Shown here in pieces: positions 1-5,229 of a stretch of 6,249 nucleotides of DNA. Positions within the stretch are counted from its first letter, which is position 1, and each line of letters begins with the position of its first letter. Source of the stretch: Actinomycetes bacterium (GTDB lineage: Bacteria > Actinomycetota > Acidimicrobiia > Acidimicrobiales > Microtrichaceae); contig JAFAFZ010000384.1 in NCBI GenBank assembly GCA_023423215.1, positions 1 to 6,249 on the forward strand. Direction: 5' to 3'. The notes under the pieces are model-generated. The model saw nothing but the letters and a program-made list of their open reading frames with translations. It made no database searches and was not told where the DNA came from. The position numbers were made by a program, and so were the translations under genes.

Positions 1-160
1 CGGCGGGCACGACCTGCGCGCGGCGGCGGCCCTGGCGGAGGCCCGCGGGGGCGTACACGCCGCCCGCGACGAAGGTCACGCCCCAGGCCCCGATGATGTA
101 GGGCACCTCGTTCTCGGGGCTGCCACCCGCCTGTGCGAGCAGCTGTGCGGTGACGCTCAT
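1..160 (-). CDS. ccmD: CcmD-like small haem exporter subunit (partial, C-terminus off the left edge)
   Basis: Reading the minus strand from the ATG at 160 gives 53 codons with no stop before the window ends, so the gene is cut at its 3' end. The peptide begins MSVTAQLLAQAGG and then has ENEVPYIIGAWGVTF, one hydrophobic helix (about residues 19-38), followed by a strongly basic stretch (LRQGRRRAQ, 41-49). One helix followed by a basic cytoplasmic tail, with a Tyr-x-x-x-Ala-(Trp/Tyr) helix start, is the pattern of CcmD. In System I this small protein helps release holo-CcmE from the CcmABC complex. The ATG overlaps the ccmC stop as ATGA, and GGGAG (172-168) lies 7 nt upstream, so the start is well supported. 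It is too short for a firm homology call alone; position directly after ccmC is the main argument. Confidence 0.72.
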   Translation of the reverse strand, partial: MSVTAQLLAQAGGSPENEVPYIIGAWGVTFVAGGVYAPAGLRQGRRRAQVVPA

Positions 161-966
161 GAGGTCGCTCCCGTCGTGGTCGTGCCGCCGCCCGTGCCGT
201 CCAGGCCGGCGCCGCCCTCGAGGCGACGCTCGGCGAGCGCGACGTCCAGGCCCTCGTCCGCCGCCCGCTCGGCGAGGAACGCGACGCGGAACCGGTGGAT
301 CAGCAGCCAGGCGAACACCAACATGCCCGCCAGCAGGGCGGAGTACATGGCGAAGAGCTGGGTCCCGCCCATCTCCGGGTCGATGGTGCCGAGCACGGTG
401 CGGCCCTGGTGCAGGCCGCGCCACCAGTCGACCGCCTTGTGCACGATCGGGATGTTGACCACGGCGACCAGGCCGATGATGGCGCAGCGGGTCGCACGGG
501 TCCGGGCATCCGCCGGGATGGCACGCACCGCCAGGTAGCCGATGTACATGATGAGCAGCACCGCCGAGGTCGTCAGTCGGGGCTCCCACCGCCAGAACAC
601 GCCCCAGGTGACCTTGCCCCACAGGGCGCCGTCCACGATCGTCACCGCGAAGAACAGCACGCCGATCTCTGCCGAGGACGAGCCGAGCAGGTCCCAGAAC
701 TCGGTGCGCTTCCAGAGGTACATCGCCGAGGACACCGCGGTGATGATGAAGGCGATGTAGGCCGCCATGACCGTCGGCACGTGCATGTAGATGATGCGGA
801 TCGTCTCGCCGAGCTGCGCGTCCGGGGCGCTGATGAACAGGCCGTAGACGACCGCGACGACGATGGCGACCAGGGACGCCGCGCCGAGCACGCGGGTGCC
901 GCGGGATCCGGTGCCACTGGGGGCAGGACGCGCGTTCGCGCCGGGACCCGTGGTCGTCGAGGTCAT
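157..966 (-). CDS. ccmC: Haem exporter/chaperone CcmC (cytochrome c biogenesis System I)
   Basis: The 269-residue integral membrane protein has six predicted helices (about 25-45, 56-83, 99-115, 131-150, 160-177, 204-224). CcmC positions haem at the outer face of the membrane and, with CcmD, loads it onto CcmE. Visible family marks are His62 in the HVP motif after RIIYM, the tryptophan-rich periplasmic segment WGVFWRWEPRLT (121-132), and His186 in WWRGLHQG (181-188). The two histidines match the axial haem ligands known for E. coli CcmC. The motif has Glu128 where the family usually has Asp (WxWDxR). The N-terminus (1-24) and the C-terminal tail (about 231-269, ending in Gly/Thr-rich sequence) extend past the usual core of about 240 residues. 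The start at 966 is chosen because it overlaps the ccmB stop as ATGA, has GGAGG 4 nt upstream, and places the first helix properly. The frame stays open far upstream, but that stretch is out-of-frame ccmB. The gene ends overlapping ccmD by 4 nt. Confidence 0.93.
   Translation of the reverse strand: MTSTTTGPGANARPAPSGTGSRGTRVLGAASLVAIVVAVVYGLFISAPDAQLGETIRIIYMHVPTVMAAYIAFIITAVSSAMYLWKRTEFWDLLGSSSAEIGVLFFAVTIVDGALWGKVTWGVFWRWEPRLTTSAVLLIMYIGYLAVRAIPADARTRATRCAIIGLVAVVNIPIVHKAVDWWRGLHQGRTVLGTIDPEMGGTQLFAMYSALLAGMLVFAWLLIHRFRVAFLAERAADEGLDVALAERRLEGGAGLDGTGGGTTTTGATS
168..172 (-). promoter_or_regulatory. Ribosome binding site of ccmD
   Basis: The minus strand reads GGGAG here, 7 nt before the ATG at 160. 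It lies inside the last codons of ccmC and supports the overlapping ATGA start for the partial ccmD gene. Confidence 0.55.
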
Positions 967-1628
967 GCATCCTCCAGGAGCGGACGGAACAGGAAGGAGC
1001 CGAGGGCGAGGTACACCAGGGCGAAGATGCCCAGCAGCGCGGCCCAGGACCAGCCTGTCACTGCTTCGCGCTCCATCCCTACTTCGAAGCCGCGCGTTGC
1101 TGAGATCAACACAGGTGCGAGCAGCGGCAGCAGCAGCAGAGGCAGTAGCGTGTCCCGGCTGCGCAGCCGTGCGGCGAGCGCTCCGTAGACCGCCCCCGAG
1201 GCCGCTATCCCGAGCGTCGCCGCCAGCGAGATCACGAGCAGCAGCGGGATCCGGTGGAATCGGGTGTCGTAGAAGATCGCCACGCCGACCGCCAGGACGG
1301 CCTCGAGCGCCAGCAGCTGCACCACCAGCGCCGCCACCTTGCCCAGGTAGATCGCCGCGGGAGCCATGCCGCTGAGCCGCAGGGCGTCCAGGATGCCGTC
1401 CTCGGCCTCGACCCCGAAGCTGCGCTGCAGCGTCAGCACCGACGAGAACAGCACGGTGACCCAGAACAGGCCGGGCGTCGCCATGCGCAGCACGCCACGG
1501 TCGGGGTCCAGGGCGAACGCGAACAGCAGGAGCACCAGCACCGCGAACGGCAGGACCTGGGCGATGCCGATCTTGGAGCGGCGTTCGAGCCGCAGGTCCT
1601 TGGCGGCCACCAGCCACACGTCGCGCAT
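963..1628 (-). CDS. ccmB: Haem exporter permease CcmB
   Basis: This 221-residue protein is the membrane permease of the CcmAB ABC transporter. ATP hydrolysis by CcmA with CcmB drives release of haem-loaded CcmE from CcmC in System I. The length matches the family (about 220). Six hydrophobic segments are visible (about 21-40, 51-66, 95-119, 127-152, 160-177, 193-216). The N-terminus MRDVWLVAAKDLRLERRSK is the short amphipathic cytoplasmic start seen in CcmB. The loop FGVEAEDGILDALRLSG (71-87) is the conserved acidic stretch after helix 2, and LRSRDTLLPLLLLPLLAPVL (155-174) is another typical region. The ATG at 1628 shares one base with the ccmA stop (TGATG), so the genes are coupled; the only upstream Shine-Dalgarno-like site is a weak GGAG 11 nt away. 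The stop overlaps the ccmC ATG. The open frame continues upstream over ccmA, but that part is not coding. Confidence 0.93.
   Translation of the reverse strand: MRDVWLVAAKDLRLERRSKIGIAQVLPFAVLVLLLFAFALDPDRGVLRMATPGLFWVTVLFSSVLTLQRSFGVEAEDGILDALRLSGMAPAAIYLGKVAALVVQLLALEAVLAVGVAIFYDTRFHRIPLLLVISLAATLGIAASGAVYGALAARLRSRDTLLPLLLLPLLAPVLISATRGFEVGMEREAVTGWSWAALLGIFALVYLALGSFLFRPLLEDA
971..975 (-). promoter_or_regulatory. Ribosome binding site of ccmC inside the end of ccmB
   Basis: The minus strand reads GGAGG here, 4 nt before the ATG at 966. It is built into the last codons of ccmB (Leu-Glu-Asp-Ala-stop). It decides the ccmC start against the much longer open frame upstream and implies translational coupling of the two genes. 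Confidence 0.65.
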
Positions 1629-2383
1629 CACGTCGGACGCTCCGCGTCGCCGGCGCCCTCGGGCACCGGATCCGGCGTCGTCACGCCGCCGCTGATGGTG
1701 ACCGAGCGATCGGCGACGTCGTGGGCGCGGTCGAGCTCGTGCGACGCGAACAGCACCGTGGCACCCCGAGCGGCCGCATCGCGCATCAGCTGGTCGATGA
1801 CGTCGCGGCCATCGCTGTCCAGGCCGGCGTGCGGCTCGTCGAGCAGCCACAGCTCGGGACGGCGGCACACCATCGCCGCGAACGAGGTGCGGCGCCGCTG
1901 CCCGGCGGACAGCGAGCGCACCGGGAGCTGCCAGAGCCGGTCCGCGACGCCGAGGCGACGGAGCGCGGCGCGGCCCTCGTCGACGGTCGCGCCGGAGGCG
2001 CGCGACCAGAAGTCCAGGTTCTCGACGACGCTCAGGTCCTCGTAGAGGAACGTCGCGTGGCCCAGCAGCCCGACGCGGCGGCGCACGGCGGTGCGGTCCT
2101 GCACCAGGTCCCGGCCCAGCACCTGCGCGGTCCCCGAGGTGACGGGGACGAGCCCTGCGCAGACGCGCAGCAACGTCGTCTTGCCCGCGCCGTTGGGTCC
2201 CCGCAGCAGCACGATCTCCCCGGGATCGACGTCGAGGTCCGCACCGGCGAGGGCGGGGAAGCGGCCGATCAGGGCGACCGCGGAACGGAGGTGGACGATG
2301 GGCTCCAAGACAGGTGGCTCCGGGACGGTCCGGCGGTCCACGGTACCGGTCGCGGGGAACGCGGAGCCAAGCCTCGCCGCCAC
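1628..2383 (-). CDS. ccmA: Haem exporter ATP-binding protein CcmA
   Basis: This is a complete ABC ATPase domain, the cytoplasmic energy source of the CcmAB transporter. Counting from the GTG at 2383 (251 residues), the Walker A motif is GPNGAGKTT (62-70), the ABC signature is SLSAGQRRR (157-165), Walker B is LWLLDEP (178-184) followed by the D-loop GLD, and the H-loop is ASHE with His215. VGLLGHA (104-110) has Gly-His where other ABC proteins have the Q-loop Gln; this is normal for CcmA. SAVALIGRFPAL (34-45) is also typical. The start is uncertain. The GTG at 2383 has GAGGAG 11 nt upstream, but residues 1-25 look unlike the family. A TTG at 2308 has GGAG 9 nt upstream and gives a 226-residue protein with Walker A at about residue 37, as in E. 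coli CcmA. The gene leads the ccmABCD operon and is divergent from the sortase gene. Confidence 0.94.
   Translation of the reverse strand: MAARLGSAFPATGTVDRRTVPEPPVLEPIVHLRSAVALIGRFPALAGADLDVDPGEIVLLRGPNGAGKTTLLRVCAGLVPVTSGTAQVLGRDLVQDRTAVRRRVGLLGHATFLYEDLSVVENLDFWSRASGATVDEGRAALRRLGVADRLWQLPVRSLSAGQRRRTSFAAMVCRRPELWLLDEPHAGLDSDGRDVIDQLMRDAAARGATVLFASHELDRAHDVADRSVTISGGVTTPDPVPEGAGDAERPT
2340..2345 (-). promoter_or_regulatory. Candidate -10 element for a short ccmA transcript (TACCGT)
   Basis: The minus strand reads TACCGT, identical to the -10-like hexamer before the second crotonase gene. It lies 31 nt before the alternative TTG start of ccmA at 2308, with GGAG in between. If it is used, the long GTG start at 2383 would not be transcribed. 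No -35 consensus is seen, so this is only a candidate. Confidence 0.25.
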
Positions 2384-2444
2384 TGCGGGCGACGCTCCTC
2401 AGCAGGACCGCGGCGATGCACACGGAAGGGCGTGGTCGCGCCGA

Positions 2445-2450
2445 TACGGT
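2445..2450 (+). promoter_or_regulatory. Candidate -10 element of a leaderless sortase transcript (TACGGT)
   Basis: TACGGT fits the actinobacterial -10 pattern TANNNT and sits exactly 7 nt before the GTG at 2458. Transcription would therefore begin at or next to the start codon. No Shine-Dalgarno sequence precedes that GTG, and no clear -35 is seen. The alternative reading is translation from an upstream ATG at 2416 preceded by AGGA. Confidence 0.4.
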
Positions 2451-2457
2451 GATCGCC

Positions 2458-3402
2458 GTGTTCGGACGGATCCTCGGGGCGGTCGGCAAGCTCCTCATCA
2501 CCGCGGGGCTGCTCGTGCTGGGCTTCGTCGCGTTCCAGCTGTGGGGCACCGGCTTCGAGGAGGCGCGCGGGCAGTCGCAGCTCACCGAGGACCTGGCCTC
2601 GGACCTGGGCGACACCGACAGCGCGACGCTCGACCTCTCCGAGCTCAACGACCAGCTCGCCCAGGTGGACTCGGCCACCGCGCCGGCCACGGAACCGCCG
2701 CCCGAGGGCGAACCGGTCGGCATCATCACGATCCCGAAGATCGAGCTGCAGCGCGTGATCGTCGAGGGCGTCAACAAGGCGGACCTGAAGAAGGGGCCCG
2801 GCCACTACCCCGGCACCCCCCTGCCCGGGCAGGCGGGCAACGCGGGCATCGCCGGGCACCGCACCACCTACGGCGCGCCGTTCAACCGCATCGACGAGCT
2901 CGTCCCCGGTGACGAGATCCAGGTGACGACCCCGCAGGGCGAGTTCACCTACGTCGTCATCCCCGCGCCGGGCGAGACCGAGCAGGCCTGGTACGTCGTG
3001 TCGCCCGAGCAGGTCGAGGTGCTCTCCGACATGGGCGACGACCGCATCACCCTGACCGCCTGCCACCCCAAGTACTCGGCGAAGCAGCGCATCATCGTGC
3101 ACGCGACCCTGAAGTCCGAACCGGCGGCGGCCGCCCCCGTGTCGGTCACCGAGGAACGACCCCAGACCGACGACACCGCCGCCGCGGTCGAGGACCAGTT
3201 CGACGAGGGGCTCGAGGGCGATCCGTCCGCCCTGCCGACCGCGCTGCTGTTCGGGCTGGGCGCCGCGGCGGTGGCGCTGCTGGCCTGGTTCCTGGGGCGC
3301 CACCTGCGCCGCTGGGCGGTCTACCTGGTCGCCACGCCCGCGATCCTCGTGCTCGTGTGGTTCGGCTACGTCTACATGGACCGCTACCTTCCGTCGCTGT
3401 GA
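2458..3402 (+). CDS. Class E-type sortase with C-terminal membrane hairpin
   Basis: Sortases are membrane-anchored transpeptidases that cleave a sorting signal on secreted proteins and attach them to the cell wall. From the GTG at 2458 the protein has 314 residues. One N-terminal helix (about 10-29) is followed by an acidic linker and then the sortase domain (about 85-220). The catalytic residues are visible: His134 in IAGHRTTYGAPFN, Cys202 in TLTACHPKYS (198-207), and Arg211 in KQRIIVHA. The GHRTTYGAPF and TLTxCHP forms are those of class E sortases of high-GC Gram-positives. After the domain come an Ala/acidic linker (about 221-259) and two further helices (about 261-279 and 286-304) joined by RHLRR, unusual for the class. 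Other starts are GTG 2449 and ATG 2416 (AGGA 8 nt upstream). I chose 2458 because codons 2416-2457 have weak third-position GC and because of the leaderless promoter. It overlaps the next gene by 4 nt. The substrate is unknown. Confidence 0.9.
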   Translation: MFGRILGAVGKLLITAGLLVLGFVAFQLWGTGFEEARGQSQLTEDLASDLGDTDSATLDLSELNDQLAQVDSATAPATEPPPEGEPVGIITIPKIELQRVIVEGVNKADLKKGPGHYPGTPLPGQAGNAGIAGHRTTYGAPFNRIDELVPGDEIQVTTPQGEFTYVVIPAPGETEQAWYVVSPEQVEVLSDMGDDRITLTACHPKYSAKQRIIVHATLKSEPAAAAPVSVTEERPQTDDTAAAVEDQFDEGLEGDPSALPTALLFGLGAAAVALLAWFLGRHLRRWAVYLVATPAILVLVWFGYVYMDRYLPSL

Positions 3403-3989
3403 CCGCCCCCGGAGAGCTCGGCCGCCCGACGACCGGTCGCCTCGCGCCTCGGCGGCTGCGGGTGCTGGCGGGCCTCGCGGCCGTGCCGGTGCTGCTGGGT
3501 GCCTGCAGCGGCGGTGACGACGATGCGGAGGCCACCACGACGACCGCACCGGTCGCGGACCAGACGGTGACGACCGCGGCGCCGGGCGCCCCGCCGGGGG
3601 CCGAGGTCGAAGGGCTGCGCGAGCTCGAGACGGGTCAGTGCTTCGATCCGGTCGAGCAGGCCGACGCCGCCGAGAGCGCGGTGTACCTGGTCGACTGCGC
3701 CAACCCCCACACCTACGAGGTGTACGACGTCGTCGAGTACGAGGGCGAGGGCGCCGGACGCGGCACGTCGTACCCGGGCACCGCGACGGTGCAGAACTGG
3801 TCCGAGCAGGCCTGCTACGACCGCTTCGAGCCGTTCGTAGGGCTGCGCTGGACGCTGTCCCAGCTCGACATCCAGGTCTGGTGGCCCTCGGAGCAGTCCT
3901 GGGAGCGCACCGACCGCACGGTGATCTGCACGGTCGTCTCCTCGACCGGCGATCCCCTCACCGGCACCCAGCGCGGCACCGCACGCTGA
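3399..3989 (+). CDS. Lipoprotein with septum-formation-like domain
   Basis: The GTG at 3399 overlaps the sortase stop as GTGA and gives 196 residues. A basic segment (RRLRV, 18-22), a hydrophobic stretch and a lipobox LLGAC (32-36) mark a lipoprotein whose mature end is Cys36. It is followed by an acidic and Thr-rich linker (39-70). The exported domain (about 73-180) holds ETGQCFDP (77-84), VYLVDCANPHTYEVYDVVEY (95-114) and WWPSEQSWERTDRTVICTV (161-179). A GxCFD start, a DCxxPHxxEV motif, a PSxxSW motif and a final Cys are the layout of the actinobacterial 'septum formation' domain (Pfam PF13845, from memory). Four cysteines (81, 100, 139, 177) could make two disulfides. An ATG at 3357 in the same frame would add 14 residues within sortase sequence and spoil the short signal peptide, so I prefer 3399. 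No LPxTG-like signal is seen, so it is probably not a sortase substrate; co-expression suggests a shared surface role. The exact function is unknown. Confidence 0.82.
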   Translation: MTAPGELGRPTTGRLAPRRLRVLAGLAAVPVLLGACSGGDDDAEATTTTAPVADQTVTTAAPGAPPGAEVEGLRELETGQCFDPVEQADAAESAVYLVDCANPHTYEVYDVVEYEGEGAGRGTSYPGTATVQNWSEQACYDRFEPFVGLRWTLSQLDIQVWWPSEQSWERTDRTVICTVVSSTGDPLTGTQRGTAR

Positions 3990-4015
3990 CGCGCCCGGCC
4001 GCGCGGTGATCAGCG
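3984..4015. terminator. Candidate bidirectional hairpin between convergent genes
   Basis: An outer stem (3984-3989 with 4010-4015, 6 bp) and an inner stem CGCGC/GCGCG (3990-3994 with 4001-4005) enclose the 6-nt loop CCGGCC, with a 4-nt bulge at 4006-4009. The hairpin contains the stop codons of both convergent genes. There is no T-tract on either side, so termination is inferred from structure and position only. Confidence 0.4.
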
Positions 4016-4786
4016 GCCCCGGAACTCCGCCGGTCTACGGTCGCGGAACGCAGCGCGGCCCTCGACGAGGTCGTCCGAGGTCCACGCGGTCGTGAACGCC
4101 GCCTCGAACTCGGACCCCGGGTCCAGCAGCTCGGGTCGCTGCTCGAGCAGGTCGAGGCCCAGCTTCGAGCCGCGCAGCGACAGCGGGGCCAGCGCGGCGA
4201 GCTCGGCGGCCAGGTGCTCGGCCGCCGCCAGCACCGACTCCCCGGGCGAGGCGCCCTCGTCCACGTCGACGAGCTGGTGCACGTAGCCGACCGACTCGGC
4301 GCGGGCGCCGTCGATCGGGCGTGCCGTGAGCAGCATCCACCGGGCGGTCGACTGGCCGGCCAGCAGCGCCAGACGCTGCACCGTCCAGTGGTCGACCATC
4401 AGCCCGAGCTTCGCCGTCGGCACCGCGAAGCGTGCGTCGGGCGTGGCCAGGCGCAGGTCGCACGCCAGCGACAGCTGGATGCCCAAGCCCATGCACGCCC
4501 CCGAGATGGCCGCGACGGTGGGGAACGGCACGCCGGCGAGCTCGTCGAGCACGGTGCGGAGCCGGCGGGTGAACTGCAGGTCCTCGAGCTCCTTCAGGTC
4601 GGCGCCGCTGCAGAACTGGTCCTGGTCGCCGGTCAGCACGAGGACGCGGACCTCGTCCTCGAGCGCGGACTGCACGGCGTGGTGCAGCTCGTCGAGCGCC
4701 TCGTGGTTGAGCGCGTTGCGGCGCTCCGGTCGGGAGATGCGCACCCGCCCGACACGGTCCTCGGACGAGTAGGTGATGATCGGCAC
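4010..4786 (-). CDS. Crotonase-superfamily protein (enoyl-CoA hydratase/isomerase fold, atypical active site)
   Basis: Crotonases act on acyl-CoA thioesters in the cytoplasm (hydration, isomerisation, hydrolysis and others). The GTG at 4786 gives 258 residues, the usual length. Family marks are ISRPERRNALN (17-27), the first oxyanion-hole motif FCSGADLKEL (58-67), the second region SGACMGLGIQLSLACDLRLA (95-114), and FAVPTAKLGL (120-129). Aligning by eye with rat mitochondrial enoyl-CoA hydratase, catalytic Glu144 corresponds to Gln104 and Glu164 to Thr124, and the middle Gly of GGG is Leu101. Both general acid/base residues are thus absent, so ordinary hydratase activity is doubtful. GGGGG (4797-4793) lies 6 nt before the GTG, and the stop of the upstream membrane-protein gene lies only 2 nt away, so the two are probably co-translated. 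The open frame continues upstream over that gene without family similarity. It converges with the lipoprotein gene. Confidence 0.88.
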   Translation of the reverse strand: MPIITYSSEDRVGRVRISRPERRNALNHEALDELHHAVQSALEDEVRVLVLTGDQDQFCSGADLKELEDLQFTRRLRTVLDELAGVPFPTVAAISGACMGLGIQLSLACDLRLATPDARFAVPTAKLGLMVDHWTVQRLALLAGQSTARWMLLTARPIDGARAESVGYVHQLVDVDEGASPGESVLAAAEHLAAELAALAPLSLRGSKLGLDLLEQRPELLDPGSEFEAAFTTAWTSDDLVEGRAAFRDRRPAEFRGR

Positions 4787-4788
4787 GC

Positions 4789-5169
4789 TCAGCCCCCGTA
4801 CGCGCCGGGCTGCCAGATCATCGCCCAGAGCGCGACGACGAGCAGCAGGTGCATGGCACCGGTGAGCGGCTGCACGGCCTTGGACTCGGCGCGGTGCGCG
4901 CGCACCAGGAAGAAGAGCACGCCGGCCATCAGCATCCAGACGGTGAAGGCGACCGAGACCCACGGCTCGCCGAAGTCGCGGTCCATGTCGTACATGAGGC
5001 CGATGCCGGCTCCGATCAGGACGACCAGCGCGGGCGCCTGGATATACAGGCCGACCTTGGCGAACGCCGCGCCGGCACCCTCGACGGAGCGGGCGACCAG
5101 CGGCTGCGAGAACAGCACGCCGAACGCGACGATGGCGGAGAGGATGTGGACGAGCAGCCAGACGTTCAT
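4789..5169 (-). CDS. Small four-helix integral membrane protein, DUF2269-like
   Basis: The ATG at 5169 gives 126 residues with four predicted helices (about 4-21, 45-60, 70-89, 104-119) and almost no soluble part. The start MNVWLLVHILSAIVAFGVLF resembles small DUF2269/CopD-like membrane proteins, in which a His in helix 1 is common. Here His8 lies in helix 1 and His107 in helix 4 (AMHLLLVV); His92 is in the basic loop RAHR between helices 3 and 4. Two membrane histidines could bind a metal or haem, but this is inference. I cannot assign a function. A -10-like TAGAAC lies 7 nt before the ATG and no Shine-Dalgarno sequence is seen, which suggests a leaderless message. The gene directly precedes the first crotonase (2 nt gap) and follows a strong hairpin, so it likely opens a two-gene operon. 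Confidence 0.8.
   Translation of the reverse strand: MNVWLLVHILSAIVAFGVLFSQPLVARSVEGAGAAFAKVGLYIQAPALVVLIGAGIGLMYDMDRDFGEPWVSVAFTVWMLMAGVLFFLVRAHRAESKAVQPLTGAMHLLLVVALWAMIWQPGAYGG
4793..4797 (-). promoter_or_regulatory. Ribosome binding site of the first crotonase gene
   Basis: The minus strand reads GGGGG, 6 nt before the GTG at 4786 and within the last codons of the upstream membrane-protein gene. It supports this GTG over the longer open frame. Confidence 0.4.
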
Positions 5170-5176
5170 CCGGTTG

Positions 5177-5182
5177 GTTCTA
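5177..5182 (-). promoter_or_regulatory. Candidate -10 element for the membrane protein/crotonase operon (TAGAAC)
   Basis: The minus strand reads TAGAAC, 7 nt before the ATG at 5169. It matches TANNNT except for the last base, which is normally the most conserved. The same 6-7 nt spacing is seen at three other genes here. No -35 is recognisable. Confidence 0.3.
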
Positions 5183-5189
5183 GCCCACC

Positions 5190-5222
5190 GCGTACGGGGT
5201 GCCGCCAGCGCACCCCGTGCGC
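5190..5222 (-). terminator. Strong GC-rich hairpin after the second crotonase gene
   Basis: A 13-bp stem (5190-5202 with 5210-5222, one G-T wobble) closes a 7-nt loop. On the minus strand it begins 7 nt after the crotonase stop. It has no following T-tract, which is common for actinobacterial terminators. It also lies just before the candidate promoter of the next gene, so it can insulate the two transcripts. Confidence 0.6.
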
Positions 5223-5229
5223 CGTCGCC

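Noticed and set aside
295..1188. A 297-codon plus-strand open frame opposite ccmC and ccmB
   Set aside because: It is rich in His, Asp, Arg and Gly, a shadow of the membrane-helix codons on the other strand; no start signal or domain.
2447..2458. Imperfect 12-base palindrome CGGTGATCGCCG over the sortase start, a possible operator
   Set aside because: Only 10 of 12 bases are symmetric and such GATC/CCG palindromes are common at this base composition; there is no second copy nearby.
963..2777. A 604-codon minus-strand open frame running through ccmB, ccmA and into the sortase region
   Set aside because: Only its last 221 codons (ccmB) look like protein. The rest is an Arg/Pro/Gly/Ala-rich out-of-frame reading of ccmA and antisense sortase, typical of GC-rich DNA.
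3357..3398. Upstream ATG at 3357 as the lipoprotein start
   Set aside because: It would overlap the sortase by 46 nt and put 14 extra residues before an already complete lipoprotein signal; the GTGA overlap at 3399 is simpler.
2269..3549. A 426-codon minus-strand open frame antisense to the sortase gene
   Set aside because: Its peptide is low-complexity, rich in Arg, Gly, Asp and His with no domain pattern, while the plus strand has full sortase motifs.
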